Of a DNA stretch of 64,000 nt, positions 54,376 through 64,000 are shown one piece after another; position 1 is the first letter of the stretch, and the number at the start of each line of letters is the position of its first letter. Made by a program: the position numbers and the translations under genes. The DNA lies in the NCBI GenBank assembly GCA_017591395.1, contig WEDG01004894.1, positions 124,001 to 188,000 on the forward strand, given 5' to 3'. The notes below the pieces were generated by a model. The model did no database searches. It was not told where the DNA came from and saw only the letters and a program-made list of their open reading frames with translations. The stretch is from Schistocephalus solidus. Taxonomy: Eukaryota > Platyhelminthes > Cestoda > Diphyllobothriidea > Diphyllobothriidae.

Positions 54376-55949
54376 ATTTATAAATAAATAAATAAATTGT
54401 ATTCTTAAGGCACAGAGGGCCTTATCATTACAAACTTAGTACCGTGGTTTAAATAAATACAAAGTGGATAATTGCTGCACTATGTGAGCATCCATATGAA
54501 CAGCAGAAATGAGTAGTATGGTAAACATATCCGATTCAAAACGATTTGCCATTTTTAAAACAAAAGTCAACAATCTTTGGCATATACGGGGAACTGGAAA
54601 ATAAGCAGTAAAAAAACTCCTAGGGTAAAATCGGAGGCAGAGTTCGGCGAGCCACCAGTTTAAAAAAAATAGGAGAAAAAAACTGCTTCACTAAAAAATT
54701 AATAGCTAAATGCAATGGGATAGTATTGTGATGTTGCTGACAACGTATGAGGGTTCGAAAATCAGAGCTACTGTTTATAAACACCAGATGAGGTGAGAGA
54801 GGACGAACTCATCGTAGACAACATGGTCGAAACGAGGAGGCGACATTAGAGGTCACCAGATCATCATCGAGATGCGACCTTGCTGACTGCATAGTCCATC
54901 GCCAAAGGGGCGAAACCATCAGAACCCGCCTCGATCATCAACAAAACCTGGAGACTATCGTCAGGGTTGCACATTCGGAGGAAAGTATCAAGTTTGCCAA
55001 TAGTTGGCAGTGCTAGTTCAAAGTAGGGGAAGAAAAAGTGAATGCAAAGATTGACTCTGCAGAGGATGATGGAAATAAAATAAGAGACAAATATAATATC
55101 AAGGGAGATGCCTCAAATACCAGGAGGACACTTTTCAAAATCCAAAAGTTGCGAGTTTGGGAAGGAAACAGACAATTAGGACTTTATATCTTCCGAAGTT
55201 AAATTTTTGCGTAATTTGGTTTTGAAAATTGCTAATGAAGATGACAACCTAATTTGCAGTTGAAGATTACTCCATATGAAAGCATATTTGGAGGCAAAAC
55301 ACTGAGACCGGTTAGTTGTGGAGCTAAGGGGTGGTGAAATGATCATGGAGGAATAACGAGTGCTATAGGGTCGATCTACCGGAGTGAGAGCGTTAATTCG
55401 TGGGAGATTTGGGCTAGAGTTAACGCGAAACAGGAAGTAGAGACCGGCTTCGAGTCTTCTAACACACAGAAATTTAATGTTTGCTTACTGACATCTATCC
55501 GTATAAGTGACAATGTATCCAGGAAGAGAAAATAGTCTTCGAGTAAAAACCCTCTGAATTTTTTTAATCTTACTGCGGTCAGAGGTGTTCATCAGCCCAA
55601 AGAGGGGACAGCAGTATTCTAGGATAGGAAGAACAAACATGCGGTATAGGTTTAACTTTATTTCCGGAAGGAAGAAATTATGTGATATAAAACCACATAT
55701 CTGTGCAGCCTTTGCAGAAATTCGATCTGCATGAGGCGATAATGCTAGCTTATTCGTGTAGCTTATACCTAAGTCTTCTATGGTTGATCATTCTAAAAGT
55801 GTACTTTTTTGAAATACTAGGGGTCCAGGAAGTTTGGTGAGGCCAAAACACATGAAACTGCAGTTGGATGGAGAAAATTCCATCTGCCAAGTACAGCTCC
55901 AACGTGAGAGCATAAGTAGATTAGTGTTGATTTTACCAACGCAACAATT

Positions 55950-57905
55950 GGCAATGTCTTAAGAAAATGAATAAATGTACTTGAGATCGTCAGCGTAAAC
56001 GAACTTTTGTGAATTTGTGAGTAAAGCTGAAATTTCGTTGATGTACAGAGTGAAGAGAAGGGGACCTAGAACCGTGCCTTGAAAAACGCCACTCGGGATC
56101 GGCTGAGGCGTCGAATAGCTATCACCTACTAAGACCTTCTGGCTGCGGTAAGGCAAGTAGGTACCAATGAAGTCAAGGAGAGGAGGCCGGATGCCGAGGG
56201 CTTCCAGTTTCACCAGAAGACGTCTGTGCGGCACCTTGTCAAAGGCTTTGCTCAGGTCAAGGTAGATCACAACCACTGACTGTTGCTCATTACGAAGGGA
56301 AGTGACGAGGTTAAGAAAAGCTAAGTGACACACTTCGCATGATCTTCCAGGTAGAAAACCCTATTGCGAGTCGCTTAAGAGCTTAATTTCTAAGCAAAAG
56401 TCGAGAATTCGATTAAAAATAATTTTTTCAAGAATTTTTGCAAGAGCGGGGGTTTTGTGAAAGCCTCGATAATTATTTACGTCCGAACGAGATCTCGACT
56501 TGAAGACAATAAGAATAATAGATGTCTTCCATGAGTCAGGAAAGAATCCGTTTAGAAGATAAACTGAGAATATATGGCTATGCAATCGGGGACGATCGGC
56601 ACTCTAGTTTTAACTGAGTTTGGAATACCGTCAGTCCCCGAAGAGTGCGAGTTTTTTAGACGAATTATTTGCTTACGAATTAGTTCTAAGGAGAAATCAA
56701 TAGTGCTGATAACATTAAATGAGGATGCCTGAAACGTTAAAACTGGTTCAGATTCCATCGTAAGATGAATTGCAAAGAACGCACTAAACAGTTCTGCCTT
56801 GTCAGAGTCTTCGAGAACGAAGTTCTTGTCTTCGTTATGTAATGGAGGAATTTCATAACCTCGTTTAGAGGAGAATGGACGGTGGAACTGTTGAGAAACA
56901 CATTTTGCAGAGTTTTGGCTCACTGAGTGCGCAAGATTCCCTCTGTCTGTCACGTGCAAGATAAATCACAGTGGCTTATTCAAAAAAATCTCTGCGATCC
57001 TTAGATGTACAGATAACGAACTAGTATTTTGATCTTTTAATTGCTTCCTCAATTTTCTATAGTCGTGGCAAAAAGAAAGTGAGGAATGGTGGATTCCGAG
57101 ACGTAGGGCTTGACTATTTTTGGTTGGCACAAGCTCCAGGATGTTATTGGAAACGACTGACATGAATTCAGAAAGACGTGCTGCGTCGTTTATGGAGGAG
57201 AGACGCTGCCAGTCCAATGAGTTCAAAAAGCTACTAATTAAGCTCAAATCTGCGAGGTCAAAAGCATGATAGGTACGAATTGCACTAGCCTTTTTCAATG
57301 AAAAAATCGGAAGGCAACAGTTAATTAGTGTATGGTCACTTTGGAAGAGGCACTGCTTAAAATCAACGAAGAGGGGAGCAATGTCATTTGTGAAAATCAG
57401 GTCTAAAATAAGCTTGTCTCTCGTTGAAGAACAGACAAGCTGTGACCAATAAGAAAAATTAATGGTATCTAGGAAAGGCTGTAATATGGGTGGACAAAAG
57501 TTTGAAATCCAGTCAATTTCAGGAAAATTAAAATCCCCAGCGATTATTTTAATGTTAAAATTGGACTCCGAAATCAATTCAAAAATTTCAAAAAGTTTTG
57601 CATCATCATCGGATGATGAATAAGACGGGTGGTAAATACATCCGAAAATCGCATTTTGCCGGGTCGACAGGATAATGGATGCAAAACAGTAATTACCAGA
57701 GAATGACGTGACGTCTAGATCAAACGGGAAGCATTAATATAGCGAAAAAAACCACCACCACGCTTGCTAATGCGGTCTTGACGGTAGAGATCATACTGCT
57801 CTATGACAAACAAAGAGTCGGAAATTAAGAGATGGGTCCAAGATTCAGTTACACATAAAACTCCGGGCATTAACTCGAAAGACATGGCTCTCAGTTGGGC
57901 CATTT
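55950..57905 (-). pseudogene. Copy A ORF2: endonuclease and reverse transcriptase
   Basis: Endonuclease: LRAMSFELMPGVLCVTESWT, FGCIYHPSYSSSDDD, IIAGDFNFPEIDWI, DKLILDLIFTNDIAPLF, QSDHTLINCCLP (EEP motifs TESW, GDFN and SDH). RT: HSSGTDGIPNS, LLNGFFPDSWKTS, NNYRGFHKTPALAKILEKII, VVVIYLDLSKAFDKVPHRRL (motif A), QGTVLGPLLFTLYINEI (motif B/C entry) and FVYADDLKY with YADD at 55997-55986. The frame is interrupted by stops and small frameshifts. Full length would be typical for CR1 ORF2. Confidence 0.9.
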
Positions 57906-58143
57906 TATATAAAACAGATCAAGCATTAAGTAATATGACATCTAGCGTAGTTCGAGTATCCAAACTAGGGTTATCGTTACTTATTAAAAAGGAAGACTTG
58001 GTGGTGGGGAAGTAAACTGTAGAGAAGAAGGTGCGTACGGAAAGTAAAATTGCTGCTGTCTCTAATTAGCTAAGCTGTTACTGCTAAATAAATTAGGATT
58101 ATTGTAGAGAAACATATTTGGGTGGTATCCGTTGAAAGGAAGG

Positions 58144-59390
58144 CTATTTTCTGCGTAAGCGAAAATAGGAGGCCTTAAAATAGGATTTTGAGGAATATTG
58201 GAATAATATGGGGGAGAATAAGATTTGAAAATGGAACGAATTGTTTTGGAAAACTGTTACCGTAAGGGGTAGAGTTAAATAATGGAGGAGCCTGAGAATT
58301 TTATTGGTTGGGATATTTGCTAAGTAAATTTTGGGTATATATGGTAGATGCTGGAGGGTTAGGAGGTTTCCCAACTTTAATGAAGTTTTTCTTTTTGGAA
58401 CTTAAGTTTGGAGCGTACTTTGACTTGCCCAGGTTATTGATAAGTTTAGTAGATTGGGCAGCTGAGACCCGAGTAGATAGCATGGAAGGGGACTTGACCC
58501 AGTTTTGTTGACTAAGTCAACAGTAGGAATACAGTGAAAACTACGTGTAAACGGAAATCAGTCAATCTTGGCACTTAAGACGGAGTTACTGACATTAAAG
58601 GTTGGCTTACGACATGGCTGCTAGCTACTGCGTTGGAAATTCCTATTCGCGAGGAAGTAAGCGTTAATGGATTGGTTGAAAGAAGAGCGGGAGTTGAAGT
58701 TAAGGAGGATTTTGAACCAGGCACTATAGGAAATTGCTATACCGTCTCGTTATGGTTTGTATAGCCATGACCAGATTCATGAATAATGGATTGAGAGGCC
58801 GAAGACCTATGCAAGAGGGGAGACACATTCCTTCGCTCCATTGGTGTAAGATCCCGACACAGGAAACATTTTGAAACTTCTAGATAACGAGAAATGCGAC
58901 CTCGTTGTGCAAAATCGGAGTCCACCTCGATTGGTGAAAAAAAGGGTGACTAATATAGGTGGATTTTTGCTACGTGATGAGAGGCGTTTGGCTTCCACTA
59001 TTTTGTAGTTGAAACCGCATGAGTACAGGAAGTCAACGGCAACGTCAATGGGTCGTCTGTCTCGGGAAACATTTTTTAAAAGAAAATTATATTTTTTTTC
59101 TGTCGGTCTGATATTTCACCGGCAACCAAATGGACGAGAGAATCCAAATGCTGACATTTCCTAGAGGGAATAGCAGAGATGTCACTGTCGAATAAGTTCC
59201 CCAGTATAGAGAGAACTGATCCAAACTTTAACATAAAATCAGTACAATTTCGTAAAGTAGAGAGATCAAGCTGCTTAGCTTTAACGATTGGTTGCATATG
59301 CATATCACTTCTGTGACTACTTGGTGCAACCAAGCAACGCTTCGGTGCAATGGCTGAGAGTTTGCGACGAGCTGAGATTTTCGTTCTCAT
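58144..59390 (-). pseudogene. Copy A ORF1 (nucleic-acid-binding protein of the LINE)
   Basis: Starts MRTKISARRKLSAIAPKRC and breaks in an A/T run near 59080. It continues in other frames with DRRPIDVAVDFLYSCGFNYK, RSKNPPILVTLFFTNRGGLR, PVSGSYTNGAKEC and KYAPNLSSKKKNFIKVGKPP. The basic, Ser-rich character and place before the endonuclease fit ORF1 of a CR1 element. Copy B has the same protein at 61636-60550. Confidence 0.75.
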
Positions 59391-59395
59391 ATTTT

Positions 59396-61640
59396 CAAGG
59401 AGGCTTTAATTTGGTCAAACTTAGGAAAATCAGGCAAATAATATTCTGCGACAAATGTTTTTTCCAAAATTTTAACTAAGGACCTTTAAATGTTCTTGAG
59501 AAAACTTCTTAGAATAACAGATCCACCTGACTAATAACGAGGCTATATCGGGTGAAAAGGTTGACTCTAAATTTTCACGCCTGTAAAAGTGGACGAGCAC
59601 CACAGGTATTAGCAGTTGATAGAGTGTTAAAAGTGCAAAGTTTTTTATCAAAATATTAGTTAGTAATTTGAGCTTTGGATAAGGAAATCCTGAAAAAATT
59701 AGAACTTTCACTTAGCTTTCAAAGACGAGCTACACGCCTTGACCTTAACTTTCTGGAAAATTATAATCTCCTACGATTATTTGACATCAAATGGAGCTTC
59801 TGTAACTTTTACAAAGAGTTCACAGAGCTGACTTTCATTCCAGGAATGACAAGGAGGATTATAGAAGCAGCCAATTGTGGATTTTTTCTTGTGCGGGAGG
59901 AAGACTGAAATGAAACAAGTATTTCCGAAATCAAGAAATGCTAAGATCATAAGGGAAATGTACGAGAGATGAGCTAACGTAAAGAAGACAAACACCACCA
60001 CGTTTTTGAACGTGGTCTTATGGATATAAACTAAAATTATCTAAAGCGAACGTCGAGTCTGAAATTAGAACATGAGCCCAAGATTATGTGATCTGGGTTA
60101 AAGTCAAAAGCTAAAGTTCTTAGCTAAGTCACATTTTTCACGACTGATCTCGCGTTGAGTGAAACTATACTGAGTGTATTTGTGGAACGCGAGATACACT
60201 CATTAGTGTTAATAAAAAAGGAAGTCTTGGTGGAGGGGGAAGAAAACTGTAGGGAAGTAGGTGTGGGCGAAAAATAAGATTGCTGCCTTCTACAATTGGC
60301 TAAGCTGTTACTTGTAACTAACTAAGGATATTTTAGAGAAACATATTTGGATGGTTTACATTGAGAGGAAGGCTATTTTCTGCGTTCGTGGAACTAGAAG
60401 ATGACCATTAAATTATGTTTTTGAGGAATTTTGGAATAATATGGAGGAGAATCAGAGTTGAAAATGAAACAAATAAGTTTTGGAAAACAGTTACCATGAG
60501 GCGAAGACTTAATTAATTTGGGAGCCTGAGAAGTTGTTGGGTTGGGTTAATTGCTAAGGACATTTTGTGTATGTATAGTAAATGCTGGAGCGTTAGGAGG
60601 TTTTCCAACTAAAAGGACGTTTTTCATTTTGGAAATTAAAGTAGGAGAATACTTAGACCTGCCCGGGGTATTGAAAAGCTTATTAGATTCAATAGCTGAG
60701 ACCGGAGTGGATGGCGTGCAATGAGAACGAAGGGGACTAAACCCAGTTTTTTGGACTAATTTACCAGTAGGAATGCGAAGAAAACTACTTTGAAATGGAG
60801 AATCAGTCAGTCTTAGCACTTTGGACGGAGTCACTGACGTTAAAGGTGGGCTTACGACATGTTTGAAAGCTACTTAAGTTGAAATTCATATTCACGAGAT
60901 AGAAGGCGTTAATGAATTTGTTGGAAGAAAAGTGGGAATTATTGGTTAGGGTGTTTTTAACCGTACACCAGAGGAGATCGTTGTACCGTCTCGTTTTAGT
61001 TTGTATAGCCATGACCAGACTTATAGGTAATAGACTGAGAGGCCGAAGACCTATGCAAGAGGGAAGAAGACATTCCTTCGCTCCATCGGTGTAAGATCCC
61101 GACAAAGGAAACGTTTTTCAACTTCTAGATAACGAGAAATGTGACCTCGTTGTATAAAAATGGAGTCCACCTCGATTGGTGAAAAAAAGGGTGACTAATA
61201 TAGGTGGATTTTTGCTACGTGAGGAGAGGCGTTTGGCTTCCGCTATTTTGTATTTGAAGCCGCATGCGTACAGGAAGTCTATGGCAACTTCAATGGGTCG
61301 TCTGTCTCGGCAAGCATTTTTAAAACGAAAATTATAATTTTTTTTCGGTCAGTCTAATGTTTCACTGGCATCCAAATGGATGCGAGACTCCAGAGGCTGA
61401 CATTCCTGAGAGGGAATAACAGAGAAAACACCGTGGAATAAGTTCCTCAGTATAGAGAGCCCTGATCCAAACTTTAGCATAAAGTTCTTGCCATTTTGCA
61501 AAGCTGACAGATCAAGTTGCTTAGCTTTATAAACTGGTTGCATATGCATAGCACTGCTATGACTACTAGACGCAACCAAACACCGCGTCGGTTAAACTGC
61601 TGAGAGCTTGATACGAGCTGAGATTTTCGTTGTCATTTTT
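59396..61640 (-). mobile_element. CR1-like LINE copy B, 5' part only
   Basis: ORF1 begins MTTKISARIKLSAV at 61636, continues LVASSSHSSAMHMQPVYKAK and KYSPTLISKMKNVLLVGKPP to about 60550, then comes an endonuclease fragment (STIGCFYNPPCHSWNESQLC near 59900; ENLESTFSPDIASLLV near 59555). RT and 3' end are missing. A 3'-truncated LINE is unusual, and the loss coincides with the 5' end of copy A. Some of 59396-59450 may belong to copy A's leader. Confidence 0.78.
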
Positions 61641-61664
61641 GTTTAATGGAATATCTTACACTTA

Positions 61665-64000
61665 AATAAATAAATAAATAAATTGTACATTTAAGGCCCA
61701 GAGGGCCCCATCATTACAAACTTAGTACCGTGGGTTGAATAAATACAAAATGGATAATTGCTGCACTATGTGAGCATCCATATGAACAGCAGAAATGAGT
61801 AGAATGGTAAACATATCCAAATCAAAACGATTTGCCATTTTTAAAACAAAAGTCAACAATCTTTGGCATATACGGTGAACTGGAAAAGAAGCAGTAAAAA
61901 AACTCATAGGGTTAAATCGGAGGCAGAGTTCGGCGAGCCACCAATTTAAAAAAAAATAGGAGAAAAAAACTGCTTCACTAAAACATTAATAGCTAAATGC
62001 AATGGGATAGTATTGTGATGTTGCTGACAACGTATGAGGGTTCGAAACGCTCCTTGTGGGGTAAGAGATAATATAGCAGTCAAAGCTACTGTTAATAAAC
62101 ACCAGATGAGGTGAGAGAGGACGAACTCATCGTAGACAACATGGTCGAAACGAGGAGGGGACAGTAGAGGTCACCAGATCATCATCGAGATGCGACCTTG
62201 CTGACTGCATAGTCAATCACCAAAGAGGCGAAACCATCAGAAACCGCCTCGATCATCAACAGAACCTGATAAATATCGTCAGGGTTGCAAATTCACAGGA
62301 AAGTATCAAGGTTGTCAAGAGTTGGCAATGTTATTTTAAAAGGAGGGGAAAGAAAAGTGAATGCAAAGATTGACTCTGCAGAGGATGATGGAAATAAAAT
62401 AAGAGACCAATATAATATCAAGGGAGCTGCCTCAAATACCAGGAGGACCCTTTTCAAAATACAAAAGTTGCGAGTTTGGGAAGGAAACAGACAATTAGGA
62501 CTTTATATCTTCCGAAGTTAAATGTTTGCGTAATTTGGTTTTGAAAATTGCTAATGTAGACGACAACCGAATTTTCAGTTGAAGATTATTCCATATGAAA
62601 GCATATTTGGAGGCAAAAAACTGAGACCGGTTAGTTGTGGAGCTAAGGGGTGGTGAAATGAACATGGACGAATTACGAGTGGTATAGGGTCGATCTACCG
62701 GAGTGAGAGCGTTAATTCGTGGGAGATTTAGGCTAGAGTTAACGCGAAACTGGAAGCAGAGACCGGCTTCGAGTCTTCTAACCCACAGAAATTCAATGTT
62801 TGCTTACTGGCATCTTTCCGTATAAGAGATACTGTATCCAGGAAGAGAAAATAGTCATCGAGTAAAATTCCTCTGAACGTTTTTAATCTAACTGCGGTCA
62901 GAGGCGTTCATCAGCCCAAAGAGGGAACAGCAGTATTCTAGGATAGGAAAGAACAAACATGCGGTATAGGTTTAACTTTATTTCCGGAAGGAAGAAATTA
63001 TGTGATATAAAACCACATATCTGTGCAGCCTTTGCAGAAATTCGATCTGCATGAGGCGATAATGCTAGCTTATTCGTGTAGCTTATACCTAAGTCTTCTA
63101 TGGTTGATCATTCTAAAAGTGTACTTTTTTGAAATACTAGGGGTCCAGGAAGCTTGGCGGGCCAAAACACATGAAACTGCTGTTGGATGGAGAAAATTCC
63201 ATCTGCCAAGTACAGCTCCAACGTGAGAGCATAAGTAGATTAGTGTTGATTTTACCAACGCAACTATTGGCAATGTCTTTAGAAAATGAATAAATGTACT
63301 TGAGATCGTCAGCGTAAACGAACTTTGTGAATTTGTGAGTAAAGCTGAAATTTCGTTGATGTACAGAATGAAGAGAAGGGGACCTAGAACTGTGCCTTGA
63401 TTAAACGCCACTCGGGATCGGCTGAGGCGTTGAATAACTATTACCTACTAAGACCTTCTGGCTGCTGCTGGACAAGTAGGAACCAATGAAGTCAAGGAGA
63501 GGAGGCCGGATGCCGAGGGCTTCCAGTTTTACCAGAAGACGTCTGTGCGGTACCTTGTCAAAGGCTTTGCTCAGGTCAAGGTAGATCGCACCCACTGACT
63601 ATTGCTCATTACGAAGGGAAGTGACGAGGTTAAGAAAAGCTAAGTGACACACTTCGCATGATCTTCCAGGTAGAAAACCATATTGCGAATCGCTTAAGAG
63701 CTTAATTCCTAAGCAAAAGTCGAGATTTTGATTAAAAATAATTTTTTCAAGACTTTTTGCAAGAGCGGGGGTTTTGTGAACGCCTCGATAATTATTTACA
63801 TCGAGAACGAAGTTCTTAGTTTACTTAAGTAATGGAGGTATTTCATAACCTCCTTTAGAGCAGGATCGACGGCGGAACAGTTGAGCAACAGATTTTGCAG
63901 TTTGGCTGGCTGAGTGCGCATGATTCCCTCTGTCTGTCCCTTTCAAGCCGAATCTTAGAGGCTAATTCAAAAATCTCTGCAATCCTTGAGATGTACAGAT
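61665..64000 (-). mobile_element. CR1-like LINE copy C, 3' part, runs off the window
   Basis: RT (LDLSKAFDKVPHRRLLVKLE at about 63585) and a long 3' untranslated region ending in an AATA repeat at 61661-61680. It is nearly base-for-base the same as copy A from 54400 to about 56470. It has an internal 330-base deletion at 63797-63806 relative to A and a one-base loss in the YADD region (63322). Its 5' part lies right of the window. Confidence 0.88.
63401..63595 (-). pseudogene. Copy C reverse transcriptase fragment
   Basis: IYLDLSKAFDKVPHRRLLVK, LEALGIRPPLLDFIGSYLSS and KVLVGNSYSTPQPIPSGV: the motif A and B region, almost identical to copy A. The next part (QGTVLGPLLFILYINEISAL, 63411-63340) is one frame away. 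Confidence 0.88.

Larger units (their letters stand above)
54376..59395 (-). mobile_element. CR1-like LINE copy A, nearly complete
   Basis: Best-preserved LINE in the window: ORF1 (59390-58144), EEP endonuclease (about 57905-56966), RT (about 56959-55950), a 3' untranslated region (55900-54420) and an AATA tetranucleotide tail (54376-54395). The 3' region is nearly identical to copy C at 61665-63300. It has scattered lesions, for example TAG at 56363-56361 and TAA at 55961-55959, where copy C has TAT and AAA. Confidence 0.9.

Overview
The window is animal nuclear DNA, most likely from a flatworm and probably a diphyllobothriid-type tapeworm. Three things point this way: one gene split into small GT-AG exons over tens of kilobases, a heavy load of retrotransposons (LINEs, Penelope-like elements, a Ty3/gypsy element, tRNA-derived SINEs), and a LINE whose reverse transcriptase is followed by C2H2 fingers, a type I associate with these cestodes. 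The lineage call rests on memory of families, not on a search. I see no bacterial genes, rRNA, CRISPR array or complete tRNA gene.

The one host gene I can support is NUP107, the Y-complex (Nup107-160) nucleoporin, on the minus strand. I placed 14 exons from 40063 down to 3784 by reading splice sites and phase. Every junction keeps the reading frame, and together they encode about 875 residues (the human protein has about 925). The first N-terminal exon(s) and the last C-terminal exon were not found. The last probably lies left of the window or in unread sequence near its left edge.

Left part (1-23 kb): the final NUP107 exon seen (3784-4113) is flanked on the left by a degenerate Penelope-like element (387-2740, minus). 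On the right is a 14-kb intron holding two plus-strand LINEs (5260-7435; 10700-12870, with zinc fingers), a Penelope GIY-YIG fragment (14521-15120) and several dispersed repeats. Middle part (18-41 kb): the remaining exons, whose introns carry SINE modules, a second Penelope remnant (19311-19915), a LINE 3' fragment (30255-30494) and repeat families present elsewhere in the window.

Right part (42-64 kb): almost solid retrotransposon. A plus-strand LINE (about 42.9-44.39 kb) meets a minus-strand LINE (44.39-46.5 kb) tail to tail. Then comes a run of minus-strand CR1-like copies in head-to-tail order: copy G (47.57-54.37 kb, split by a truncated Ty3/gypsy element at 50036-53470), copy A (54.38-59.39 kb, nearly complete), copy B (59.4-61.64 kb, 5' part only) and copy C (61.66 kb to beyond the window end). 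A and C are nearly identical in their 3' regions, so this family moved recently.

Nothing here works as an operon. The only cellular function visible is NUP107. The rest is the layered history of mobile elements inserted into its introns and upstream flank.
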